64,000 bases of DNA from contig NZ_JBIPKI010000003.1 of NCBI RefSeq assembly GCF_044068515.1, positions 1-64,000 on the forward strand. The letters are read 5' to 3'. The stretch's first letter is position 1, and each line of letters begins with the position of its first letter. This stretch comes from Desulfurivibrio sp044068515 (GTDB lineage: Bacteria; Desulfobacterota; Desulfobulbia; Desulfobulbales; Desulfurivibrionaceae). The notes beneath the pieces were generated by a model. That model was not told where the DNA came from and did not search any database. It saw only the letters and a program-made list of their open reading frames with translations. Below are positions 46,045-54,869 of this stretch, one piece after another. A program made the translations under genes and the position numbers.

Positions 46045-46881
46045 ATGACGCAGGAATTTGGCCGGGGCTGGCGAGACCAGCTTTATCATTGGATTGAGAA
46101 GCGTTCGATACAGCGGGCGGTGATTGCGGTCATCGTGCTCAACGCCGTGATCCTGGGGCTGGAAACGGTGCCCCGGATCAACGACCCATACGGCGGCCTG
46201 CTCTATCAGCTGGACCGCATCTGTTTGACGATTTTCGTCATCGAGTTGAGCCTGGCCATAATCGCCATGGGGCCCGCCCGTTTTTTTCGTGACCCCTGGC
46301 GGGTTTTTGATTTCATCGTGGTTGGCATAGCCCTGGTGCCGGCCACCGGGGCCTTTTCGGTCCTGCGCAGCCTGCGGGTCCTCCGGGTTCTGCGGCTGGC
46401 CTCGGCTTCGCCCCGGATGCGGAAGGTGGTTTCGGCCCTGCTGGCCGCCCTGCCGGGCCTGAGTTCGATCGCCGCCCTTTTGCTGTTGCTCTTCTACGTG
46501 GCGGCGGTGATGAGTACCAAGCTCTTCGGAGCCCACTTCCCCGACTGGTTCGGCTCCATCGGCGCTTCAATGTATACCCTCTTTCAGATCATGACCCTGG
46601 AAAGCTGGTCCATGGGCATTGTCCGGCCGGTGCTGGAGGAATTTCCCTATGCCTGGCTCTTTTTCGTACCCTTCATTATGGTGGCCACCTTTACCATGCT
46701 CAATCTCTTCATCGCGGTGATCGTCGAGGCCATGCAGAGTCAGGCCCGGGACGCCCAGGCCCACCAGTTGGAGGAAATCGAAGCCATCGCCACGGAAAAG
46801 GAATCGGAACTGCACCGGGATATCGACAAACTGCGGAACGAAATCCGGGAGCTCAAGCAAATTCTGGCCGCCCGGGGATAA
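46045..46881 (+). CDS. Voltage-gated sodium channel, NavBac type
   Basis: 278 residues, six membrane helices. S4 carries Arg at 108, 111, 114 and 117 in a VLRSLRVLRVLRL pattern. The selectivity filter TLESWS (184-189) is identical to that of the NavMs/NaChBac group. A cytoplasmic coiled coil (about 240-275) ends the chain, as in bacterial tetrameric channels. Confidence 0.94.
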   Translation: MTQEFGRGWRDQLYHWIEKRSIQRAVIAVIVLNAVILGLETVPRINDPYGGLLYQLDRICLTIFVIELSLAIIAMGPARFFRDPWRVFDFIVVGIALVPATGAFSVLRSLRVLRVLRLASASPRMRKVVSALLAALPGLSSIAALLLLLFYVAAVMSTKLFGAHFPDWFGSIGASMYTLFQIMTLESWSMGIVRPVLEEFPYAWLFFVPFIMVATFTMLNLFIAVIVEAMQSQARDAQAHQLEEIEAIATEKESELHRDIDKLRNEIRELKQILAARG

Positions 46882-47032
46882 GCAGACAACCCGGGTCAAC
46901 CCCGGGTCTGGGCCCCTCAACTGGTGGGGTTATGCCGCCAACGATTAGGGCGGCGACCGGCCGGCCGGGCATGGTTCCGGTGGACCTTAAGCCCGCCGGC
47001 CCGCCCAAAGCGGAGAAGTGGTAATGTGGCGG

Positions 47033-49219
47033 CTAACCCAGCCCCAGAGCCATTCCGACCTGGTAGATCAGCACCGCCATGGCAAAGGCGAAGACGGTGT
47101 TGCAGCCCATGGCTAAAGCCCCCCATTTCCAGGAGCCCGCTTCCCTGGCGATACATACCACCGTTACGAAACAGGGGGCATAAAACATCACGAAGACCAT
47201 CATCGCCAGGGCCTTGACCGGATTCCAGGCCGGATCCTTAGCCAGGGTGTCGGCCAGCGAACCGCTCGCTTCCGGGTCCACCGTGCCCAGGGAATAAGCG
47301 GTGCCCAGGGTTGAAATCACCACCTCCTTGGCGGCAAAGCCGCCGACCAGGGCAATATTGGTCCGCCAGTCAAAACCGGCCAGCTGGCTGATTCCTTCCA
47401 GGCTGCGGCCGATCCGGCCGGCCAGCGACAACTGCAGGCGTTGCTGGGCTTCCTGGTGATCGATGAGCGCCAAGCGGTCCTCCAGTTCAACGGCCGCCGG
47501 GAAGTCGGCGAACTGAGCCAGCACCGCGGTCCTTTGGGCCGCGAAACGGGCTTCCTCCTCGGCCGGCAGGCCGGGGAAGGTCATCATCGCCCAGAGCAGG
47601 ATGGAGATGGCCAGAATAACGGTGCCCGCTTTTTTGATATAGTGCCAGGTGCGTTCCCAGGTATGGATCAGCAGGCCGCGCAAGGTGGGAAGGCGGTAGG
47701 GCGGCAGTTCCATGACAAAGGGGGTTGATGGTCCCCGCAGCACCGTAAGCCGGTAAAACTTGGCCACCAGCATGGCCACCGCCCAGGCCAGCAGGGTCAG
47801 CAGAAACATCACCATGGCCTGGCGGCCGGCAAAAAAGACCGCGGTGAGCAGGGCCAGCACCGGCAGCTTGGCGCCGCAGTTCATGAAGGAAACGGTGAGC
47901 AGGGTGGCCAACCGCTCCCGGCGCGATTTGAGGGTCCGGGTGGCCATGACCCCCGGCACCGCGCATCCGCCGGCAATGCCGCCGGAGACGATATAGGCCA
48001 TCACCGAACTGCCGTGCAGGCCGAAGGTGTAAAAGACCCGGTCCATCATGAAGGCCACCCGGGCCAGATAGCCCGAATCCTCCAGGACCGCGATGCCGAA
48101 GAACATGAACATGATCAACGGCACGAAACCCAGCACCCCCCCGACTCCGTCAATGATGCCCGAGATGATCAGGGACTTGAGCAGGCCGTCCGGCAGCATG
48201 ACCTCCGCCGTATCGCCCAGCCAGCCGAACAGGCTCCCCAGCCAGGCCACCGGCAGTTCACTGTAGGTGAAGGTGAAGGTGTAGAGGCCGAACAGGACCG
48301 CCAACATAATTACCGGCCCCAGCAGGCGGTTGGTCACGACCTGGTCGATCCGGTCCGAGGTGTAAAGCCGGTCGGGATCATGCCGCAGGCTGAGCACGCC
48401 CTGGCGCAGGACCGACTTGATGAAGCCGTAGCGCTGGTCGGCGATCAGAGCTTCCGGCAGGGTATCGAGGGTGGTCTGGGCATGCCGGCTGGCTTCGGCG
48501 GCCATCCGGTCCAGGGCTTCGGCGGCCTGCCGGTGGCGCCGCTCAACTTTTTCCCGGATCTGACGGTCGCTTTCCAGGTACTTCATGGCCAGCCAGCGGG
48601 GCGGGTAAACGGCCTCCAGCAAAGGTCCATGCTCCTCGATCACCGCTTCCATCTGCAGCAGCATGCTGTCAAGGTCTTCGCCGTAGGAAACCCGCAGGGG
48701 TCGCCACTCCTTGGTCCGCTGCCCCAGACGACGGGTCTCCTCCATCAGGGCGGCCAGCCCCTGGCCGCCGCGGGCTACGATGGGGACCACCGGCACCCCG
48801 AGCAGAGCGGCCAGCCGGTCGCTGTCGACCTCGATGCCGCGATCCCGGGCCACGTCCATCATGTTGAGGGCGATGACCAGGGGCACTCCCAGTTCCAGCA
48901 ACTGAATGGTCAGGTACAGGTTGCGTTCCAGGTTGGAGGCATCGACGATGTTGATCACCACGTTCGGCCGATCCTGGACCAGAAAATCGCGGGCCACCAC
49001 CTCCTCGATGGAGTAAGCGGTGAGTGAATAGGTTCCGGGCAGGTCGACAATCTTGCTGGCGGTGCCGTCGGCCAGGCTGTAAAAGCCCTCCTTTTTTTCC
49101 ACCGTGACCCCGGGATAGTTGCCCACATGCTGGCGGGCTCCGGTCAGGGCGTTGAAGAGGGTGGTCTTGCCGGCATTGGGGTTGCCGGCCAGGGCGATGG
49201 TGAGGCGGGGGGCTTGCAT
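47033..49219 (-). CDS. feoB: Ferrous iron transporter FeoB
   Basis: 728 residues from the ATG at 49219, which starts 1 nt after the feoA stop; an upstream ATG inside feoA is less likely. The N-terminal GTPase has GNPNAGKTTLFN and VDLPGTYSL. The membrane domain has two Gate motifs and Cys near GGCAVPGVMATR. Transports Fe(II) into the cytoplasm. Confidence 0.97.
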   Translation of the reverse strand: MQAPRLTIALAGNPNAGKTTLFNALTGARQHVGNYPGVTVEKKEGFYSLADGTASKIVDLPGTYSLTAYSIEEVVARDFLVQDRPNVVINIVDASNLERNLYLTIQLLELGVPLVIALNMMDVARDRGIEVDSDRLAALLGVPVVPIVARGGQGLAALMEETRRLGQRTKEWRPLRVSYGEDLDSMLLQMEAVIEEHGPLLEAVYPPRWLAMKYLESDRQIREKVERRHRQAAEALDRMAAEASRHAQTTLDTLPEALIADQRYGFIKSVLRQGVLSLRHDPDRLYTSDRIDQVVTNRLLGPVIMLAVLFGLYTFTFTYSELPVAWLGSLFGWLGDTAEVMLPDGLLKSLIISGIIDGVGGVLGFVPLIMFMFFGIAVLEDSGYLARVAFMMDRVFYTFGLHGSSVMAYIVSGGIAGGCAVPGVMATRTLKSRRERLATLLTVSFMNCGAKLPVLALLTAVFFAGRQAMVMFLLTLLAWAVAMLVAKFYRLTVLRGPSTPFVMELPPYRLPTLRGLLIHTWERTWHYIKKAGTVILAISILLWAMMTFPGLPAEEEARFAAQRTAVLAQFADFPAAVELEDRLALIDHQEAQQRLQLSLAGRIGRSLEGISQLAGFDWRTNIALVGGFAAKEVVISTLGTAYSLGTVDPEASGSLADTLAKDPAWNPVKALAMMVFVMFYAPCFVTVVCIAREAGSWKWGALAMGCNTVFAFAMAVLIYQVGMALGLG

Positions 49220-49220
49220 G

Positions 49221-49484
49221 CTACATCCGCTCCCTTGCTGCGCCATCGGCGCTTTCCAGTTCCACGTCGATATAATCCGCTTCGTTGTTGCGCAGAGTCA
49301 GAACACCGCCCATGACCCGCAGCGCCACGGGATCATTGAGCGGGGCCCGTCCCTGGACGGTTATCCGGGTGCCGGGCACCAGACCCATTTCCCGGATCCG
49401 CTGGCCCAGTTCTCCCGCCACCTTGATTGCGACAATGACTCCGCTCTGATTTCTAGCCATCCGGCGCAGGTTGATTCTCGTCAT
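49221..49484 (-). CDS. feoA: Ferrous iron transport protein FeoA
   Basis: 87 residues with the SH3-like FeoA fold (GELGQRIREMGLVPGTRITV). GGAG precedes the ATG. First gene of the feoAB operon. Confidence 0.95.
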   Translation of the reverse strand: MTRINLRRMARNQSGVIVAIKVAGELGQRIREMGLVPGTRITVQGRAPLNDPVALRVMGGVLTLRNNEADYIDVELESADGAARERM

Positions 49485-49578
49485 GCTCGTTCTCCGTACT
49501 TCAGACCGCCAGGTCGGGCTGGCGCATTAAGAGGGTTAAGCTGGGATCCCCGGGTTGTGCCGGTTGATCATGATCTGC

Positions 49579-49607
49579 TCTATAACGGAGAGCAGTTTCA
49601 TAGTCAA
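49579..49607 (-). promoter_or_regulatory. Promoter for feoAB
   Basis: On the - strand TTGACT (49607-49602) and TATAGA (49584-49579) lie 17 nt apart, 5 of 6 and 4 of 6 matches, 95 nt before feoA. Confidence 0.6.
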
Positions 49608-49612
49608 CAATT

Positions 49613-49631
49613 TTTAATGATATTGAAATAA
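49613..49631. promoter_or_regulatory. Possible Fur site upstream of the feoAB promoter
   Basis: TAATGATA within the AT-rich block matches the first half of the Fur consensus, but the second half is poor. It lies just upstream of the -35, where iron-dependent control would be expected. Confidence 0.3.
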
Positions 49632-49740
49632 GATTAGGTTATTCTAATTTAGAAATGTGTTGATGGCCGGGGTCAGGAAAACCGGATCGTTGCCCGGCCT
49701 CCTTGCCGCTGATCGTAAAACTTGGATGGAGAATCAAGAA

Positions 49741-49959
49741 ATGTGGTGGGAATATCTGGTTCTGATTCTGATTCTGGGCTGGGCGGTTTACTACCTGGGG
49801 CGCCGTTGGGGCCGGCGCCAGGGGGGATGCTCGTGCGCTAGTTCCTGTCCGGCCGACAAGGCCGCCGCTTGCGGCGGCCCGGGCCGGGATGATGGGGAAA
49901 ATTGCCCGGAGGAGGACGGCGGCCCGGCAACCAAGAACCGCCGTCCCGGTGAGAGCTAA
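49741..49959 (+). CDS. FeoB-associated Cys-rich membrane protein
   Basis: 72 residues from the ATG at 49741, 9 nt after GGAG; an upstream ATG at 49726 is also possible. One membrane helix (EYLVLILILGWAVYYLG) is followed by a Cys-rich tail with CSCASSC and later Cys, as in the FeoB-associated family. Here it is divergent from feoAB rather than downstream, and overlaps the htpX stop by 4 nt. Confidence 0.8.
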   Translation: MWWEYLVLILILGWAVYYLGRRWGRRQGGCSCASSCPADKAAACGGPGRDDGENCPEEDGGPATKNRRPGES

Positions 49960-50840
49960 GCCCTTTTCAGGGCCGCAATCCGCTCCTCCAAAGGGGGATG
50001 GGTCATGAACAAACGCTTGATGCCGTGCCCGATCCCGCCGGAAATCCCGAAGGCTGCCATCTGATCGGGCAGATGGGGCTGGTTCACGCTGCGCTGCAGT
50101 TTTTCCAGGGCCGCCACCATCTTTTCCCGTCCGGCCAGCCGGGCCCCGCCGGCATCGGCCCGGAACTCGCGCTGGCGGCTGAACCAGAAGACAATGGTGC
50201 TGGCCAGGATCCCGAAAACGATTTGGGCCAGGATTGAAACGATGTAAAAGCCCGGACCGTGACCCTGCTCGGTCTTGAAGATCACCCGGTCGACGAAATG
50301 GCCCACCACCCGGGAAAGCACGATGACAAAGGTGTTGACCACCCCCTGGATCAGGGCCAGGGTGATCATGTCGCCGTTGGCCACGTGGCTGACCTCATGG
50401 GCCAGTACGGCTTCGGCCTCATCACGACTCATCGATCGCAGCAGCCCGGTGCTTACCGCCACCAGGGCACGGTTGCGGCGGGCCCCGGTGGCAAAGGCGT
50501 TGACATCGGGGGCATCGTAGATCGCCACTTCCGGCATGCCGATCCCGGCGACCCTGGCCTGATTTTTGACGGTTTCGATCAGCCAGGCCTCGGCCTCATT
50601 GCGGGGCGAAGTGATCACCTTGGCGCCGGTGAGTCGCTTGGCCGTCCACTTGGAAATGGCCAGGGAAATGAACGAACCGCCGAAACCGAAGACGGCCGCG
50701 AAAATAATCAGGTTGCGCATGTCGAGCCCGACCCCGGACTCGTCCAGGATCCGGCCTACTCCCAACAGGCTGAGGACAATGCTGAGCACCAGCACAATCG
50801 CCAGGTTGGTGATGATGAACAGGCCTACTCTTTTTAACAT
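49956..50840 (-). CDS. htpX: Membrane zinc protease HtpX
   Basis: 294 residues with four membrane helices. The M48 zinc motif is AHEVSHVANGD, and the Glu third ligand lies in QREFRADAGGA. Takes part in membrane-protein quality control. Confidence 0.95.
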   Translation of the reverse strand: MLKRVGLFIITNLAIVLVLSIVLSLLGVGRILDESGVGLDMRNLIIFAAVFGFGGSFISLAISKWTAKRLTGAKVITSPRNEAEAWLIETVKNQARVAGIGMPEVAIYDAPDVNAFATGARRNRALVAVSTGLLRSMSRDEAEAVLAHEVSHVANGDMITLALIQGVVNTFVIVLSRVVGHFVDRVIFKTEQGHGPGFYIVSILAQIVFGILASTIVFWFSRQREFRADAGGARLAGREKMVAALEKLQRSVNQPHLPDQMAAFGISGGIGHGIKRLFMTHPPLEERIAALKRA

Positions 50841-50876
50841 GGTTGCTCCTCCAGCTTGGATCTCGTCAAACTTTTG

Positions 50877-51563
50877 TTAAGCCAGTGGTTTAACTTTCTT
50901 GTCGTTCAGTTCGCTGACCATCCCGTCCTTGATCTGAATGGTCCGGCCGGCGCGGCCGGCCAGTTCGGGGTTGTGGGTGATCATGATCACCGTCAGTCCC
51001 TTTTGGTGCAGTTTGTCCAAAATGGCAAAGATTTTTTCACTGTTGGCCGAGTCCAGGTTGCCGGTGGGTTCGTCGGCCAGAATGACCTCCGGGTTGTTGA
51101 CCAGGGCCCGGGCGATGGCGGTGCGCTGCATTTCACCACCGCTCAGTTGAGCCGGGACGTGATGCAACCGCTCTCCCAGCCCCACCATCCGAGCCAACTC
51201 CTCGATCCGGCCTTGGTCGGTCGGGGTTTTACTGAATAGCAGGGGCAGAGCGATATTGTCAAGCACGCTCAGGCCCGGAATCAGGTAGAACTGTTGAAAT
51301 ATAAAACCGATTTTCTTGCGGCGCAAGGCAACCAGCTCCGATTCCCGCATTTTGTCGACCCGGATGCCGTCGAAATGCAATTCCCCCCGGCTGGGCAGAT
51401 CCAGGCAGCCGAGAATATGCAGCAGGGTGGTCTTGCCGGCCCCGGAAGGGCCGACCACCGCGGCGAATTCGCCGGCCTTGATATCGAGGTCGATGCCGCG
51501 CAGGGCTCGGACTTCCTCGGCCCCCCGGCGATAATTTTTTTCCACTTGTCGTAATCGAATCAT
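50877..51563 (-). CDS. ABC transporter ATP-binding protein (LolD/MacB class)
   Basis: 228 residues from the ATG at 51563. Walker A GPSGAGKTT, signature LSGGEMQRTAIARAL, Walker B VILADEPTG. Similar to ATPases that power LolCDE, MacB and FtsX-type permeases. It follows the permease gene at a 92-bp spacing on the same strand. Confidence 0.93.
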   Translation of the reverse strand: MIRLRQVEKNYRRGAEEVRALRGIDLDIKAGEFAAVVGPSGAGKTTLLHILGCLDLPSRGELHFDGIRVDKMRESELVALRRKKIGFIFQQFYLIPGLSVLDNIALPLLFSKTPTDQGRIEELARMVGLGERLHHVPAQLSGGEMQRTAIARALVNNPEVILADEPTGNLDSANSEKIFAILDKLHQKGLTVIMITHNPELAGRAGRTIQIKDGMVSELNDKKVKPLA

Positions 51564-51655
51564 CTTGAAGATGCCTGCATGGTTGGGGTTTGGTCGGGGA
51601 GTGGGCATTTGGAAAGTGATCGGCGCCGGCCCAGGGCCGGCACGATTCCCGCCGC

Positions 51656-52822
51656 TCAGCCCCTGATCGCTTCGATGGGGTTGATCCGGGAGGCTTTCCA
51701 GGCCGGGTAGAGGCCGGCCATGAGGCCCACCGCCATGGCAAAGGCCACGCAGGCCAGGGCCAGGCCGGGGTCGAAGCGCAGCATGTCGCCGCTGGGGACA
51801 TAGGGCATGATTCGGCGAACGAAAGTTTCGATCAGGCGGGCCCCGAGCATGGCGACGCCAATCCCGGTCACCCCGCCGACGATGGTCAGAATGGTGGTCT
51901 CTTTAAGGATAATCTGGAATACGTTCCAGCGCGAGGCCCCGATGGCCCGCATCATCCCGATTTCCTGGGAGCGCTCGAAGACCGCCATCAGGATGGAGTT
52001 CATCACCCCCACCGCCCCGATCACCACCGCCACCAGGGCGATGGCCAGGCTCAGGGATTTGGCCGAGGCGGCCACGTTGGCCACCGAGTTCATCACCTGG
52101 CCCATGGTGACGATCTGGATGCCGGGAATGACGGCCTCCAATTCGTTGATGATGGTTCCCATCCGTTCCGGGCTGTCCACCTTGGCCCCGATGGCCGTGG
52201 CCCCGGTGGGGTTGTCCAGCAGGCGCTGGGCGGTGGCGATGGGCATGTAGACAAAGGCGTCATCCTGGCTGTTGGTCTGGCCGACGATCCCGCTGACGGT
52301 AAAAACGGTATCCACGTTGGGATAGCGGAACTGGGCCCCCGGTTGGATGCCGGCATGTTCGGCCACGTTGTAGCCCAGCAGGATTTCGTGGGGGTCGCCG
52401 GGAATTGTCCCGGTGATTTGCCACTCCGGCTTGATTTCCGGCAGCAGGTCGGTCTCCACCCCGTAGATCAGGTCGATCCGCTGGCGGTCCGGGTTGGGCA
52501 GCTGAGCTACCAGAATGGGAGTGGCCAGGCTGATGCCGTCGGCTGCCCGGATGGCTTCCATGACTCCGGTATCGAGATATTTGGGAATCACCGCCCCGTG
52601 CAGGACCAGGGCCGCCACTTCATGGGCGCAGCCCGAGGGGACCACCATGAAATGGAGGCCGGTGGCTTGCATTTCCCGGGCCAAGCCGTGCTCAAAACCG
52701 CGGTTGAAGGAGAAGACCGAAAAAAGAACCCCGACGGCGGCGGCAATCCCGAGCATGGTGAGAAAGCTCCGGGTCCGGTGGCGCAGCAGGTTCTGGACCG
52801 AAAGTTTGAACATGCCGCTCAT
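51656..52822 (-). CDS. FtsX/MacB-like ABC transporter permease
   Basis: 388 residues. One N-terminal helix, a large periplasmic MacB-type domain (about 45-260) and three C-terminal helices with the FtsX region. Works with the adjacent ATPase by mechanotransmission. Start 52822 overlaps the lipoprotein gene by 4 nt (ATGA); ATG 52813 is an alternative. Confidence 0.92.
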   Translation of the reverse strand: MSGMFKLSVQNLLRHRTRSFLTMLGIAAAVGVLFSVFSFNRGFEHGLAREMQATGLHFMVVPSGCAHEVAALVLHGAVIPKYLDTGVMEAIRAADGISLATPILVAQLPNPDRQRIDLIYGVETDLLPEIKPEWQITGTIPGDPHEILLGYNVAEHAGIQPGAQFRYPNVDTVFTVSGIVGQTNSQDDAFVYMPIATAQRLLDNPTGATAIGAKVDSPERMGTIINELEAVIPGIQIVTMGQVMNSVANVAASAKSLSLAIALVAVVIGAVGVMNSILMAVFERSQEIGMMRAIGASRWNVFQIILKETTILTIVGGVTGIGVAMLGARLIETFVRRIMPYVPSGDMLRFDPGLALACVAFAMAVGLMAGLYPAWKASRINPIEAIRG

Positions 52823-53199
52823 ATGGTTTCAACCCCCTGGGCAATCAGGAGGAGGTTGCTCTGGAAGGCGGTCACGGTGCCGGTGGCCTTGACTTTGCGG
52901 CCCGGCATCGGCGGCAGTTCGAAGTTGTTGGTGGAAAGATCGATATAGATCTGGGCGGTGTCATCCTGGAGGACGAACCAGCAGCCGTTGGACTCGCACT
53001 GGGTGAAAACCGTGCCCTGAACCGTGACTTTCTGGCCCATCAGCTGGGGTTGGAGGAAAATATCCTGCACGGCCACTTGGGGGGCGGTGGGATCGATACC
53101 GGTTCCATATTTTTCCTTGCCGCAGGCACTGAGCAGCAGGACGCTGAACAGCAGGGCCAGGGGCAGCAGCAGTTTGGCCGGCTTCGGCAGTGATTTCAT
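52819..53199 (-). CDS. OB-fold lipoprotein of an ABC operon
   Basis: 126 residues. Lipoprotein signal ends in LLSAC. The mature part resembles bacterial OB-fold domains (GQKVTVQGTVFTQCESNGCW, then VKATGTVTAFQ), with two Cys that could form a disulfide or bind metal. Function unknown. First gene of the lipoprotein-permease-ATPase operon. Confidence 0.78.
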   Translation of the reverse strand: MKSLPKPAKLLLPLALLFSVLLLSACGKEKYGTGIDPTAPQVAVQDIFLQPQLMGQKVTVQGTVFTQCESNGCWFVLQDDTAQIYIDLSTNNFELPPMPGRKVKATGTVTAFQSNLLLIAQGVETI

Positions 53200-53427
53200 G
53201 CGTTTGGTCTCCGATCTTGAAGTTTGATGGTTTGTTCCCCTGCCGGTTGGGCCGGCGTGCGAATGCGGCTTTCGCCTTTAATTCGTCAAAATGCTAACCA
53301 AATGAGGCGACAGGTTTACGACAGGATCAAAACAGAAAATGTTCCCTGGAAAGTGCACATTGTGGCAGTGGTCAAACAAAAATGATGCTACGGAAATTTA
53401 TCTCTCCAAACCTGAACCGGTAAGGCT

Positions 53428-53515
53428 CAGCAGGATTGCAGCTGCACGAAAGCGGCCGGGGAGCAATACACCAGTTATGCGCCCCGGCCGCTTTCGTGCA
53501 GTTGCGATTCTGCTG
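53428..53515. repeat. 34-bp near-perfect inverted repeat with a 20-nt loop
   Basis: 53428-53461 pairs with 53482-53515 over 34 bp, allowing only G-T wobbles. It ends 5 bp from the stop of the GCS2 ligase gene. On either strand no T run follows, so it is not a typical intrinsic terminator. It lies in a 320-bp gap that otherwise holds no gene. Confidence 0.9.
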
Positions 53516-53520
53516 AAGGT

Positions 53521-54777
53521 CTAGCGGAACAATATACCCTGTTCCAGGCAATGGCACAAGCGCCGGGCCATGGCGGCGAGCCGCTGTCGGCCGGTGTCGC
53601 CGCCGAGAAAGGCCAGCATGCGCCGGGCCAGACAGCCCTGCCGGGTTATGGTTTCCAGGATGGGCAGGTATTCGGGGGCGATGGCCCGGCGGCGCCGGTG
53701 GTGGGCCAGGATTTCGCGCCAGCATTGGCCGGCGCTCATGGGTCCCGATTTTGCCAGGCCGAAAAGGGCGAGATAATCACCCTCCTCGATCAGGGCCGTA
53801 TTGGCCGTGCGGATAACCCGGTTGAGAATGGCGGCCAGATCGGCGGTGGCCCATTGCCGCTGGACCTGGCTGGTCGACCAGCTTCCCTCCACCAACTCCC
53901 GCAGGGTTGCCACCAGCAGGGCGGCGATGGCCAGGTCCGCCGCCGGGCATTCCTGGACGTCGATAATCCTGATTTCAATGGCGTTGCGGTCGAATCGGGC
54001 GATGGCTCCCCGGGCGTTGAGCCATTCATCCTGCAGCACCCCGGCCGGGTCCAGGGGTTTGATGTCGGCATACATTTTGGCCAGAATTTCCCGGCGGTAA
54101 TCGGTTTCGCTGAAGATCGGCTCCGGAATCACCGCCCCGGTCAGGGAAGGCACCCGGGCCGAGTTGGTCTTGTAATACTCCAGGCGCTGGTCCAGGGAGG
54201 GCTGGATGACCCCCTCCAGCACCGGGGTGGAGGCGCTCAGGGCCGGGATCAGCGGCAGCAGCACCCGGATGGCGGCATGCAGGCGGCCGAATTCGTCATC
54301 CCCGGCAAAGGGCAGGTTGATGTGGCAGCTTTGCAGGTTGGCCCAGCCGTGCCCCCGGCAGTCGAAGATCCGGTTGTAATTTTCATATATTACGTTGTGG
54401 TCGTGGGGCCAGAGCCGTATTTCCCGCCAAGGATCCATCCAGGGGTGGGCGCCGCCGGGCAGCAGACGGGCGCCCAGGGGTTTGAGAATAGCGTTGATCC
54501 GGCCGATGTCGTCCTGGAAGGGGACCGTTGCCCCGGCCAGGGTGGCAAGGGGCCGGGTGGTTTTCAGTTCGATTACGTGCAGGGCCAGTTCATTGGACCA
54601 GGAAACCCCGGGCTTGACGAAGTCGCTTTGCCAGGATCCGGTCACCGCCCGCAGGACCTGGTCGGTCAGGGGGCGGACGTCGAGGGAGTCGGCATCGACG
54701 ATCATGTACTCCAACTCGATGCCCACGGCGGCAAAGAGGTGCAGGGGGGCGGGAGGATCTATGGGGTCCTGGTTCAT
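53521..54777 (-). CDS. GCS2-family carboxylate-amine ligase (gamma-glutamylcysteine ligase-like)
   Basis: 418 residues, start MNQDPIDPPAPLHLFAAVGI. The glutamine-synthetase-like ligase fold shows GIELEYMIVD and a later CHINLPFAGDDEF. GCS2 members join a glutamate side chain to an amine; the substrate here is unknown. It is third after the C39-like and ATP-grasp genes. Confidence 0.88.
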   Translation of the reverse strand: MNQDPIDPPAPLHLFAAVGIELEYMIVDADSLDVRPLTDQVLRAVTGSWQSDFVKPGVSWSNELALHVIELKTTRPLATLAGATVPFQDDIGRINAILKPLGARLLPGGAHPWMDPWREIRLWPHDHNVIYENYNRIFDCRGHGWANLQSCHINLPFAGDDEFGRLHAAIRVLLPLIPALSASTPVLEGVIQPSLDQRLEYYKTNSARVPSLTGAVIPEPIFSETDYRREILAKMYADIKPLDPAGVLQDEWLNARGAIARFDRNAIEIRIIDVQECPAADLAIAALLVATLRELVEGSWSTSQVQRQWATADLAAILNRVIRTANTALIEEGDYLALFGLAKSGPMSAGQCWREILAHHRRRRAIAPEYLPILETITRQGCLARRMLAFLGGDTGRQRLAAMARRLCHCLEQGILFR

Positions 54778-54869
54778 AATGACTACCGAGTTCCGAGCAG
54801 GCTGGGGTGGAGGTTGGGCCTTGGGTCGCCGCGTTGGCGTCCAGCGCTTGGTTCAGCCGGGCGCCATGC

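Noticed and set aside
53428..53515. Integron attC site
   Set aside because: No RYYYAAC/GTTRRRY core sites flank the hairpin and no integrase is present.
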